Source: an uncultured Bacilli bacterium (GTDB lineage: Bacteria; Bacillota_I; Bacilli_A; RFN20; CAG-631). Taken from it: a DNA stretch of 17,382 nucleotides. This document shows positions 1 through 8,935 of the stretch, piece after piece. A program made the position numbers and the translations under genes. Numbering within the stretch: the stretch's first letter is position 1; each line of letters begins with the position of its first letter. The stretch is from contig CAKPXW010000024.1 of assembly GCA_934202505.1 (NCBI GenBank), forward strand, positions 1 to 17,382, read 5' to 3'. The notes beneath the pieces were generated by a model. That model saw nothing but the letters and a program-made list of their open reading frames with translations, did no database searches and was not told the DNA's origin.

Positions 1-55
1 TAGAAGCTTAGAAAAACATAATATAGTAAAAACTATTATAAACAAAATAAAATAA

Positions 56-161
56 TTTAAATAGTATTTATAGCAAAAAAGACGTGATTTCCACGTCTTT
101 TTGAGTGTGATAGGAAGTGCTATATATTTAAAGGGTAAAGTTTTCTTGAATACTATTTAAA
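56..161. repeat. 13-bp perfect inverted repeat flanking a terminator
   Basis: The 13-mer TTTAAATAGTATT at 56-68 recurs as its exact reverse complement at 149-161. The 80 nt between them contain the hairpin at 76-102. The pair lies in the gene-free left edge (1-261), where I see no convincing ORF on either strand. It could be the outer stem of a nested structured 3' UTR or the ends of a small element; in such AT-rich DNA, chance is also possible. Confidence 0.4.
76..102. terminator. Bidirectional intrinsic terminator
   Basis: A perfect 11-bp stem has arms at 76-86 and 92-102 around an ATTTC loop. The core is GACGTG/CACGTC with A/T runs on both sides, so a U-tract follows the stem on either strand. 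It can end an upstream plus-strand gene lying off the window. It can also end the minus-strand c-di-GMP operon, whose last stop codon is about 160 nt away. Confidence 0.8.
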
Positions 162-261
162 CTGATAACATAGAATGCTTATTTAAACCATTTTATACGA
201 AAGATTATACATAAGGTGGTGTAAGAGAAGTGGAAAAGTTTACTTTTTACTCTCCACTCGA

Positions 262-3200
262 TTATTTCTTTACCATTACTTTAAATTCATCAATAGGCAT
301 AGGTTTGCAAAAATAGAATCCTTGGATTTCATCACATTTAATTTTTGTTAAGAAATCGACTTGTTTTTTATCTTCAATACCTTCAGCAACTACATCTTTA
401 CCAAGACTTTTAGCAAGATTAATGACACTTTCAATTACACGTTCACTATTAGCTGCAGTATTTGTAAAGAAACTACGGTCTAATTTAATTACATCAAAAT
501 CAAACTTCGTTAGCATACCAAGTGAAGAATAGCCACTACCAAAGTCATCAATAGAACAATAACATCCAAGATTATGGATAGCAATAATAGCTTCTTTTAA
601 AGCAATTTCGTTATCCATAGCCATTGATTCAGTAAGTTCAAATTCAAGTAAATGTGGTGGAATATTATATTGTTTAATTATCTTTTCATATCTTGAAATG
701 AAATTTGGAATAAATAAATTTTTTCTACTAACATTTACACTAACACGAATTGGATCTTCATTTTTATCAAGCATTTGACGTAAATCAATACATACTTGTT
801 CAAATACATATAAATCAAGGTTAATAATGAAACCATTTTTTTCAAATAATGGTATGAATTTACCTGGAGAAATTAATCCTTGACCTTTTGAGTCATTCCA
901 TCTTACCAAGGCTTCACAAGATGACCATTTATTTTGTTGTATATTTCGTTTTCCTTGATAATATACAATGAAATCATGATTATTTAGAGCCATTTTAGCT
1001 TTTCTTTCAAGGTCATTATCATCAAGTTCGTTTCTAAGCATAGTTTCATCATAATAAGATACAGATTTAAGAATATAATCGCCGCCAATATTTTGTAAAG
1101 CAATTTTAGCTTTTGAAATAGCAAGATTAAAGTCTTCAATTTTTCTATTAGGGGCATAAACACCAGCAATTACATTAGCAGAGTAACTATATTGTTCTGT
1201 AATGATATTTTGAATTCCGATACGAATATCATCAACACGTTTTTGTATATCATTAATATTATCTTCCATTAATACAATAAATCTATCTTCAAAAATTCTA
1301 GAAGCTAATTCTCTATCATTTATGTTTGATAAAATAAATTGATAAATGTTTTTAAGTAATAAATTAATTGTTTCTCTATCAAATTGCTCACTTAAAAATT
1401 TAAATTTAACGATGTTAAAGCAAATAACAGCATAATTGTTACTTGTTTTTACAAGATGAGTTCCATCAATTTCAAAACGACTTAAGTTTATACCATTGAT
1501 AGATGGATCAATGTATTTGTTTAAATCAAGTTTTATTCTAATTTTATTAAAAGCAATAATAATGCTTAAAATTAAAACAGAAAGGAAAATTAATAAAGAC
1601 ATAACAAGAATTATTATTTGATTAAAAATTGAATTGATATTTTTAATAATATAATTATTAGGAACAAAGACAATTATATGCCAATCAGATTTAAAATTAT
1701 TAAAACTAATTGGGGAGAAAAAAGCCATTACATTTTGTTCAACGCCATCAACTACGCTTTGATAAGTTATAGCACGTGTTTGATTATTATAATAATCATC
1801 AACAATAGAATTATATTCGGCATCATTAAATTTATTTTTCATCAATTCTATGAAATTATTTTTCTTAGCGCTTTCTTCAATATTTAATGATGAAGCAACA
1901 GAAAATCCATCATTTCTTGTAATTGTTACTACAGTTTTGTTTTCAAAAGCTGTTGTATTTAAAAATTCACTAAAATTAGAAATAGAAATTAATCCACAAA
2001 TGCCAGCAATTGAATCAGAAGTTTTTTGTTCAGAAAGACCTTTTCCTTCAAAAGGAGTTCCAAATACAATTCCATTTCCTGAATAATAAAAATAAATATT
2101 ATCAATATAATTATTTCTATTAATAATTATTTCTTCAGCGATTTTTTCAGTAGAAATATTATAAGTGGTATCTTTATTCATATATAAAGTACCAGAACGT
2201 AGTAGCAAAGCAACATTATCAAATGAGATCTGGTTATTAACAGAAGATAAAATACTATCAACTTGGTCTACATTATTATTTATTGAATCAATATTTCCTA
2301 GCATTTTTTCACAAATATTTAATTGATTAAACCAAGAGGAAATATTTGATGAGATAGTTGCTTCTATTTGTTCAGAAATCATACTTATAGTAGAACTTGC
2401 TTCATTGTAAGCATTTTTTTGTAAATTACTTTGAAACTTATTTTCAGTAAATATAGTAATAATTAGTAATAAAAACAAAGTTAGAGTAGAAGTTAATAAA
2501 GAAAATCTATTTTTGAATTCAAGTTCTTGATAAAATAATTTAAAGTGATCTTTATTGTTACTTTTAATAACTTTTTGTTTTTCACCATAAATTAAATAAT
2601 CATCAATATAGGCATTCATTTTGTTAGCATTTTTAGCTCTATATAATGCTTTATCAGCTCTTTCAACTAAATATTCAAATGAAGTAAAATTGGTATCAGT
2701 AATAGTGCCACCACAACAACAAGTTGTTGAATATGTTTTACCATTTATCTCAAAAGTATAACTTGTTTTTAAGATTTCATGACAAATATCTTTTAGTTCT
2801 TCTAATGTTTTTCCAATAGTAAATAAAATAAATTCATCTCCACCATAACGGCCTATAATATTCCCATTTCCAGCTAATCTTTTTAAGTTTTGTGAAAATC
2901 CTCTTAAAGCATCATCACCAACTCGATGACCAAGAGCATCATTTACTTTTTTAAAATTATTTAGATCAATAATAAACAAGCAGCATTGCATATCTTTTGA
3001 AGTTTTAATCTTTTCTTCAATAGTATAATTTAAATATGATCTTGCATAAATACCAGTTAAATAATCTAATTTAGAATAATATTTTTCATTTAAGATTTCT
3101 GTATGGTGTGTAATAGTAACAAGTGTGGAATTTTCATCAAATTGAGAAATAGTAAATTGATAAACAATTGGTGAATCCTTAACATGAAAATACAATATAT

Positions 3201-3399
3201 TATATTTTGTTGCCTTGATTTCATTTAATAAAATATCTTTGTTATAAGGTTCTATAAAATCAAATGTTTGTTTGTTTGCTAGAACATAATCAAAGAATTT
3301 AGAAAATGAACTATTTAAATAAGAAATAAGATTAGTATTTTTAATTATATTAGTTTTTAGATCTAATATAAATACAATATATCCATCATCTTTTTGCAT
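262..3399 (-). CDS. Membrane GGDEF/Cache/GGDEF/EAL c-di-GMP enzyme
   Basis: Predicted bifunctional c-di-GMP synthase/phosphodiesterase. Residue numbers count from the upstream in-frame ATG at 3405. Order: short PAS-like N-terminus (about 1-108); GGDEF domain (112-270) with DYLTG and intact RYGGDEF (186-192); membrane helix (302-320); extracellular Cache-like sensor (322-594); membrane helix (595-620); degenerate GGDEF (655-785), where the signature reads FEDRF (705-709); EAL domain (800-1047) with EALVRW (831-836), ELTES, IDDFGSGYS and AEGIED, all catalytically plausible. The positions expected for the inhibitory RxxD site before the first GGDEF read GNGN, so product inhibition at that site is unlikely. 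Start: AAAAGG (3408-3413) lies 2 nt from the ATG at 3405 but 8 nt from the ATG at 3399, so I prefer 3399. The gene overlaps the preceding lipoprotein gene and is last in a three-gene operon. Whether it is a net synthase or hydrolase cannot be read from sequence. Confidence 0.93.
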   Translation of the reverse strand: MQKDDGYIVFILDLKTNIIKNTNLISYLNSSFSKFFDYVLANKQTFDFIEPYNKDILLNEIKATKYNILYFHVKDSPIVYQFTISQFDENSTLVTITHHTEILNEKYYSKLDYLTGIYARSYLNYTIEEKIKTSKDMQCCLFIIDLNNFKKVNDALGHRVGDDALRGFSQNLKRLAGNGNIIGRYGGDEFILFTIGKTLEELKDICHEILKTSYTFEINGKTYSTTCCCGGTITDTNFTSFEYLVERADKALYRAKNANKMNAYIDDYLIYGEKQKVIKSNNKDHFKLFYQELEFKNRFSLLTSTLTLFLLLIITIFTENKFQSNLQKNAYNEASSTISMISEQIEATISSNISSWFNQLNICEKMLGNIDSINNNVDQVDSILSSVNNQISFDNVALLLRSGTLYMNKDTTYNISTEKIAEEIIINRNNYIDNIYFYYSGNGIVFGTPFEGKGLSEQKTSDSIAGICGLISISNFSEFLNTTAFENKTVVTITRNDGFSVASSLNIEESAKKNNFIELMKNKFNDAEYNSIVDDYYNNQTRAITYQSVVDGVEQNVMAFFSPISFNNFKSDWHIIVFVPNNYIIKNINSIFNQIIILVMSLLIFLSVLILSIIIAFNKIRIKLDLNKYIDPSINGINLSRFEIDGTHLVKTSNNYAVICFNIVKFKFLSEQFDRETINLLLKNIYQFILSNINDRELASRIFEDRFIVLMEDNINDIQKRVDDIRIGIQNIITEQYSYSANVIAGVYAPNRKIEDFNLAISKAKIALQNIGGDYILKSVSYYDETMLRNELDDNDLERKAKMALNNHDFIVYYQGKRNIQQNKWSSCEALVRWNDSKGQGLISPGKFIPLFEKNGFIINLDLYVFEQVCIDLRQMLDKNEDPIRVSVNVSRKNLFIPNFISRYEKIIKQYNIPPHLLEFELTESMAMDNEIALKEAIIAIHNLGCYCSIDDFGSGYSSLGMLTKFDFDVIKLDRSFFTNTAANSERVIESVINLAKSLGKDVVAEGIEDKKQVDFLTKIKCDEIQGFYFCKPMPIDEFKVMVKK

Positions 3400-6300
3400 A
3401 GACATTACCTTTTAATTTTATTGTAGAAAATAGTAATACAAATTCATTATATACTTGATAGTAATCAATATTATCTTCACCATTTGAACAATAAATAGCA
3501 AGATAAGTATTAAAACCATAAGAATTTGCAAATGCATCAATATAATAAGATACGCCATTTACCTTAAGATTATTATCATAGTCATAGTAACCAAAACTTT
3601 TTTGGTTTAATTCGATATAGTTTTGAGAAGTCAAATTTAGTGTTTTTTTATTACCATATTCTTTATAAATGTCTTTTAACATTTTGGTACATACAGCAGC
3701 ATTATATATTTGATAAGCACTATATGTATCATCACCATATGTAAAGTTTAAAGAATCAAATAAAGAGGGAAGTAAATTGTGCATATTAGTAATTTCTACA
3801 AAATTTTCATCAAAGTTATCATAATTTGTACTAATTAATAAATTAAAGAATGGGACAACAACAGAATTAAATTCATTAGCAAAGTCTAAAGAAAAATTAG
3901 TAAAGGCTACATATTCTGGAAGATGTTGGTAATAATCAGTAGAGGCATTTAATAAAATAAAATTGTATGCTGTAAATAAGTCTTCAATATTTTCATTTGT
4001 AAGTCCAGTATTAAAATCTTCTACAAAAGTCTTAATTATAATACGATTATTAATAATATTTTTCTTTTCAGTAACTTCATATGGAAGTAAATAACAATAT
4101 TCTCCCATTAAATTATAAGTTTCCAGTAAAGAATTAAATCTATCAATATTGTATTCTTCATTAATATCAAAATCAGCATATATAGAAGATATTTTATCAA
4201 TTAGAGTTGTTTCAAGAGTAACAAATTTTGCATATTCAACTTCAAAAGTTTCATAATCATAAAGTTCATTTTTACTTTCATTTGTTACAAAAAATGAATA
4301 TAGGTAATTTTGAATTCCTAATTTATAAGTACTTAAATCAGCATAATATCTATTAGCAAGTTCGATATAATTATCTTCAACTTTAGATAATCTATTAAAT
4401 TCATATATTAAATTTGAACAATCAATTGCAAGTAATTTATGTTGTTGAGTAGTTGTTAATTTAATAAATGTTGATCCATAATCATTATATTCATTGATAA
4501 ATTTTATAGATTCATCATAAGAATAATTATGAATATTAAATTCGTTTAACTTTTTAAACCAATTTTCTCTTTCAAGTAAAATAGAGTCATAGGTTGCTTT
4601 AATCTTATTAATTTTTTCAATAGTAGAACTTGAAAATAATGAAGAAATATTTTTTGGTAATCTTAAGTAATGATTATAGATTGTTTCAAAACTTTTATCT
4701 GTAGTAACTAATTGAATTGGTTCTAAAGTATTATAATAATTAAATAAACTTTCAAATGATAAAACTATAAAAGAATTTAAATAATCGTTATATTCTAAAT
4801 ATAAATCATCATTTAAATTAAGTAAATAAACACCTTCTAATTTTGTATATATATTATGTAATGAATAATAGGCTACATTGAAATCATCGTTGAAATATGC
4901 AGGATAACCATCTTTATATAAATTATATGGAGTGAAATTAAATGCTCTTAATTCATTAAAGATAATATTTTGGAAATATTCACTTGTAGAAGTTAAGTAA
5001 CTTTTAATATTTAGTGTTTCATCTTCTTCTGCGCCATTAACAATATAATCTTTCCAATAACTTTCATATAAATCACGAGTATCATCAGGAAATAACACAA
5101 CAAATGACTTATAGTCGAAATCATTAGAAAAATTATAATATAAAGCACTATTATCAATAGCAAAAGGTTCAACTTTATTGATATAAATAGCAATAAGTGA
5201 AGGCATTTTAAATGGAACAAGTCCGGCTTCATTTATTCTTTTAAGATGACTATTTTCATTGATGAAAATGTATTTTACATTATCAAGTTCAATCATTGCC
5301 CCACTTGTAATAGTTTCAACACTATCAGGAATTATTACGCTTTCTTTATATAAACAAGGAACTGAATACAATTCTTTTTCATCTTTACTAAGAAGCATAC
5401 CATCAACAACAGTAAATTTAGGATTATTACTATCAATTTTAAAACTATCACCTTTCCAACCAAAGAAAGCAGTAGTAGAAAAATTAGTCAAAGATGCAGG
5501 AAGTTCAAATGAAGCTGTGCAGTGTTTAAAAACTTCTCCACCGATGTAATTTAAAGATTTTCCAAAATTAATTTGTTTTAAATAACAGATTTCATTAGTA
5601 ATGTCAAAAGCACTTTCATAGATAGCAGTGACACTATCTGGTAAAGTAAATACTTCATCTTTTTTAGCATAGCAATAACGATAGAAAGTGTCTTGATTTT
5701 TACTATATAAGTTTCCATCATAAGAGGAATAATACTGGTTATCTTCACTTACATAAAAAGCTGTAAGATTTGGCATATTTTTAAAAGATGCTAAACCGAT
5801 ATTTGAAAGTGTTGAAGGAATAGTAACATCAATTACATTAGAACAAGAATCAAAAGAGTTTCTTCCAATTGTTTCAAGTCCTTCAGGAAGTTGAATGTGT
5901 TGAATTAAAGAACAGTTATAAAAAGCACCTTTACCAATATAACTAAGTTTACTACAATTTGAAAAATCAAGTTCAATAATTGAGTAGCAAAATTGGAAAG
6001 CAAATTCACCAATTCTTGTAAGATTTCTAGGAGCAGTAAAAATTCCTGAAAATGAAGTACAAGAGAAAGCATAATCACCAATTTTTTCTATTGTATCTGG
6101 CAATATAAATAGACTAGCTCTTAAATTTTCAAAAGCATAATTACCAATGGTTTTAACCATTGATCCTTCTTCAAATGTTACAGTATCTATAAAGAAAAAA
6201 CTAGCCATTCCTGTTTGATCTTTATCCATAAAGTAATCGCCAATTTCCACAACTGGGTATAATTTAATAGTCTTTGGAATAGTAAGTTTTACCTCCAAAA

Positions 6301-6937
6301 TTAAGTTTTGAGCAATTACACCATCAAGTTTTACAGTATCATCATCATTAATTGTATAAATAAATAAATTATCATAATTAATGTCATAACCAGCATATAA
6401 GGAAGTATCACTATCAATTTTAATAAAGCCATTTTCATCAATTTTTACTCTTTTTGTAAGAGTATCATCATAAAACCAACCAGCAAATTGGTAGTTTTCA
6501 TCATTAGCAGTTGGAGAGTAGTTAGCAATTTCAAATAATGATGAATCCAAAGAAATTACTTTAGAAGTTTTATTATCATAAGTTCCATCTTGGAAATATA
6601 ATGTTACTGTATAACTATTAACTTCATAGTTATATACTTTATCAAATCCAAGGCAAGAAATTGTTAATGTGTGACTTCCAACTTTAGAAGTATCATCGCC
6701 AGTAATTGTTACCTCTTCATCATAAACAGAAAATTCTTTATTAGTATTATCACTATAGGTAATAGTAATAATAAATTGTGAATAATCAATTTCTTCATTT
6801 ATAGCATAAGAAGAATTAATTGTTCCAGTTACTTCCATACTTTTTGGAGTAACTTCTTCCACTTTTTTACCACATGAAACTAAAATCACCGCCAAGAAAG
6901 CAAAGCAAGTTATTAATAGGTTTCTAATTTTTTTCAT
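3386..6937 (-). CDS. BspA-like leucine-rich-repeat surface lipoprotein
   Basis: A 1183-residue exported lipoprotein. The signal peptide carries lipobox LVSC, placing the lipidated Cys at 22. Next come a bacterial Ig-like module (about 32-107, ending with a typical 'VGSHTLTI' strand) and an InlB/Listeria-Bacteroides-type repeat (109-184, with FAGWFYD and SLYAGY). A BspA/LRR_5-type leucine-rich region follows (about 230-630), with recurring 'IGxxAFxxC ... LPxxLxxIG' units and less regular spacing towards its end. The last 540 or so residues are Tyr/Asn/Phe-rich and look helical, but I recognise no domain there. The ATG overlaps the upstream TGA as ATGA, with GGTGAT a few bases upstream, so translation is probably coupled. 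LRR_5 proteins usually bind host, matrix or other surface ligands. Co-expression with a solute-binding lipoprotein and a membrane c-di-GMP enzyme suggests a sensory or adhesive role, which is inference. Confidence 0.9.
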   Translation of the reverse strand: MKKIRNLLITCFAFLAVILVSCGKKVEEVTPKSMEVTGTINSSYAINEEIDYSQFIITITYSDNTNKEFSVYDEEVTITGDDTSKVGSHTLTISCLGFDKVYNYEVNSYTVTLYFQDGTYDNKTSKVISLDSSLFEIANYSPTANDENYQFAGWFYDDTLTKRVKIDENGFIKIDSDTSLYAGYDINYDNLFIYTINDDDTVKLDGVIAQNLILEVKLTIPKTIKLYPVVEIGDYFMDKDQTGMASFFFIDTVTFEEGSMVKTIGNYAFENLRASLFILPDTIEKIGDYAFSCTSFSGIFTAPRNLTRIGEFAFQFCYSIIELDFSNCSKLSYIGKGAFYNCSLIQHIQLPEGLETIGRNSFDSCSNVIDVTIPSTLSNIGLASFKNMPNLTAFYVSEDNQYYSSYDGNLYSKNQDTFYRYCYAKKDEVFTLPDSVTAIYESAFDITNEICYLKQINFGKSLNYIGGEVFKHCTASFELPASLTNFSTTAFFGWKGDSFKIDSNNPKFTVVDGMLLSKDEKELYSVPCLYKESVIIPDSVETITSGAMIELDNVKYIFINENSHLKRINEAGLVPFKMPSLIAIYINKVEPFAIDNSALYYNFSNDFDYKSFVVLFPDDTRDLYESYWKDYIVNGAEEDETLNIKSYLTSTSEYFQNIIFNELRAFNFTPYNLYKDGYPAYFNDDFNVAYYSLHNIYTKLEGVYLLNLNDDLYLEYNDYLNSFIVLSFESLFNYYNTLEPIQLVTTDKSFETIYNHYLRLPKNISSLFSSSTIEKINKIKATYDSILLERENWFKKLNEFNIHNYSYDESIKFINEYNDYGSTFIKLTTTQQHKLLAIDCSNLIYEFNRLSKVEDNYIELANRYYADLSTYKLGIQNYLYSFFVTNESKNELYDYETFEVEYAKFVTLETTLIDKISSIYADFDINEEYNIDRFNSLLETYNLMGEYCYLLPYEVTEKKNIINNRIIIKTFVEDFNTGLTNENIEDLFTAYNFILLNASTDYYQHLPEYVAFTNFSLDFANEFNSVVVPFFNLLISTNYDNFDENFVEITNMHNLLPSLFDSLNFTYGDDTYSAYQIYNAAVCTKMLKDIYKEYGNKKTLNLTSQNYIELNQKSFGYYDYDNNLKVNGVSYYIDAFANSYGFNTYLAIYCSNGEDNIDYYQVYNEFVLLFSTIKLKGNVYAKR

Positions 6938-8763
6938 AGTACATCACCATATCTTCCATCAATTTTAGGCATAATAATTTTGCTTAGGTTGTTTTTAAAA
7001 ATGTAATTGTATAATAAATCTTGAATATTATACTTTGGATGATTTTCAAAATTTGAATTTGTTAGGTATTCATCATAAATTAAAGTGATAATTGTATCAT
7101 CATCCTTTAAAAGTTTTGTTGTTTTATTAACACAATTATAAATATCTATTGAATTATTATTCTTTTTAATTTTCATACCTGATATTAAAGGAATAGAGGT
7201 TTCTTTATTTTTAAATTCTCTAATTAATATTTCTTTTAAGTCTTTAACTTTAAGTTCAACTTTAACAGCATTTAAATCTTTAAGAATAATAGAAATATCA
7301 TTTTGATAAAGTCCATTAGTATAGATATTTTCTAAAATACTAGCTGAAGGAATAATTGCTACATCAGCAATTGGATGTAACGAATTTCTTATAGAGTCAA
7401 TAACAAAATTACCTATACTACTTTCTTGTTGATAAATATTTTCACTATAATCAAAAGTTTTATCAGCAGGAATGATACTTTCTTGATATTCATTTTGATT
7501 TTTGATTTGATTATCAATTAAAGATAACAATGTTTTTAAGGAAATATCGTTATTTAGGTAACTATATATATAACTTGTTGAATTTCTAAATGTTGAAACA
7601 AACATATCAGGAATAAAGATCTTTCCTTGTTTATTGATTTTTTCAAAACCAACAAATCTTTCATCAAGAGGAAGATAGACATCATTAATATAAGAAACAG
7701 TATTATTTATTGTTTTTTTAGTACTATTATTTGCTTCAATTTGACCATCTGGTGAAGAGTAAAAATTTAAAAAGTCAATTGCCCCTGCATAATGAACATC
7801 ATCTAAATTATTTTTTAAAGATAAATAATAAGTAGGTTTACTACAAATCCATTTTTCAAGAGAATTCTCTCCAACAAATGGAGTGAAAATGTAATTAATA
7901 TCATCATTAATATTAGGAAAAATATTATTTTCAAAACTATTTTGAATAGAAAAAGCTTTATTATTATTAAAGATGTCTAATTGATCGGCAAATGTTGAAT
8001 TAACATCTTTTAAAGAAAAATAATGCTCATCATATAATGTATATAAAGATTTAAAAATTGTTTCCCAATTAGAACGAAAATTAGATGAAGAAATAGTAGT
8101 ATTTCCATTTATATATTCTTTAAAGAAATAATTACCTTCGCTAGAAGATAAAAACAAAGGATAGGCAAGTTCCATAAAGGAAAATAAAATAGAATCATTG
8201 CCACCAATTGAAGCACTTGATTTGCTTATTGCCATTTCCCCGTGTTTGGTTTCCATTCTTTTAGCAAGATCTATAAGTTCATTAATATTATTTGCTACTG
8301 TAAAATTATTTTTATTAAACAAATCATTATTAATAGCATTACAATAAAATTTTCCAATAGCAGGAATTACATTTAAGTTACCATTACTATTTTTTATTAA
8401 ATTTGTAATTGAAACTTTATAGTCAATTGCAAATTGGCATTTACTTAAATCAATTAATAAATTATCAAATGAATTAGCAACAACATAGTTATCAAATGTT
8501 AGAATATCCGTATCCAAAACATTGTTTCTCAGTCTGTAATTTTTGATATCTTCACTTGATAAAGTATTAATTTTTACATTGTACCTATTTTGAGAAGAAT
8601 TGTATTTATAAATCACATTACTAATATATGGCTCTATTGCGGTTGTAGTTGTTAAAGTTAAGTCAATAGTCTTTTCATTTTGTTTTCCTTGGCTATTACA
8701 ACTCGAAACTGATAATAAAGTACATAATGAAAGAAAAACTACATTAAAGTTAAAAACTTTCAT
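6934..8763 (-). CDS. Lipoprotein: solute-binding domain fused to 5'-nucleotidase C-terminal domain
   Basis: A 609-residue lipoprotein (lipobox VSSC, Cys22). Residues about 35-420 look like an ABC-transporter family 1 extracellular solute-binding protein: TDILTFDNY near 85-93, a GAIDFLNFYSSPDGQ hinge-type helix at 327-341, and family-like spacing. Residues about 434-609 match the 5'-nucleotidase C-terminal (UshA/YfkN-type substrate-binding) domain: ESSIGNFVIDS (447-457; family ETNLGNLxADA), ADVAIIPSAS (466-475), a VELKVKDLKEIL helix, PLISGMKIK (525-533) and the terminal PKIDGRYG. The catalytic metallophosphatase domain that normally precedes this module is absent, with no NHD or GNHE metal motifs anywhere. 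It should therefore bind rather than hydrolyse nucleotide-like ligands. No permease or ATPase gene is adjacent. Strong GGGAGGT site (8771-8777), 7 nt from the ATG. First gene of the operon. The fusion is well supported; the ligand is unknown. Confidence 0.87.
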   Translation of the reverse strand: MKVFNFNVVFLSLCTLLSVSSCNSQGKQNEKTIDLTLTTTTAIEPYISNVIYKYNSSQNRYNVKINTLSSEDIKNYRLRNNVLDTDILTFDNYVVANSFDNLLIDLSKCQFAIDYKVSITNLIKNSNGNLNVIPAIGKFYCNAINNDLFNKNNFTVANNINELIDLAKRMETKHGEMAISKSSASIGGNDSILFSFMELAYPLFLSSSEGNYFFKEYINGNTTISSSNFRSNWETIFKSLYTLYDEHYFSLKDVNSTFADQLDIFNNNKAFSIQNSFENNIFPNINDDINYIFTPFVGENSLEKWICSKPTYYLSLKNNLDDVHYAGAIDFLNFYSSPDGQIEANNSTKKTINNTVSYINDVYLPLDERFVGFEKINKQGKIFIPDMFVSTFRNSTSYIYSYLNNDISLKTLLSLIDNQIKNQNEYQESIIPADKTFDYSENIYQQESSIGNFVIDSIRNSLHPIADVAIIPSASILENIYTNGLYQNDISIILKDLNAVKVELKVKDLKEILIREFKNKETSIPLISGMKIKKNNNSIDIYNCVNKTTKLLKDDDTIITLIYDEYLTNSNFENHPKYNIQDLLYNYIFKNNLSKIIMPKIDGRYGDVL

Positions 8764-8799
8764 AAAAGTTACCTCCCAGCTTTAATAAGCAGGAGCATA

Positions 8800-8828
8800 A
8801 TTTTAACAAAATTTGTCAAAAAAGTCAA
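8800..8828 (-). promoter_or_regulatory. Sigma-A promoter of the c-di-GMP/lipoprotein operon
   Basis: On the minus strand, -35 TTGACT (8828-8823) and -10 TAAAAT (8805-8800) are separated by exactly 17 nt. The predicted transcription start is near 8793, giving a 5' leader of about 30 nt that already contains the ribosome-binding site. That leaves no room for a riboswitch. Confidence 0.7.
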
Positions 8829-8935
8829 TAATATTATATAAACAAATATATAATATTAAATAATTATATTAAACTACAAAATGGAAAAAATAGTAAAAAA
8901 AGTCATTAATATTGATTATTAAAATCTATGGTGAT

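Noticed and set aside
229..258. Imperfect hairpin AGTGGA...TCCACT just after the c-di-GMP enzyme stop codon, considered as its terminator.
   Set aside because: The stem is interrupted by an unpaired bulge and no T-run follows it on the minus strand; the hairpin at 76-102 is a far better terminator.
1678..2086. Plus-strand open frames inside the c-di-GMP enzyme gene.
   Set aside because: They lie antisense to a well-supported coding domain, have no ribosome-binding site and match no family.
5011..5549. Open frames on both strands within the LRR lipoprotein gene.
   Set aside because: Low-complexity shadows of the AT-rich coding sequence; no ribosome-binding sites or recognisable domains.
8764..8800. 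A c-di-GMP riboswitch or other leader RNA upstream of the c-di-GMP operon.
   Set aside because: The predicted leader is only about 30 nt and holds just the ribosome-binding site; no aptamer could fit.
8849..8925. TATAAT at 8849-8854 and TAAAAT at 8920-8925 as -10 elements for the HD-domain gene.
   Set aside because: Neither has a recognisable -35 element at the right distance, and such hexamers are expected by chance in this AT-rich spacer.
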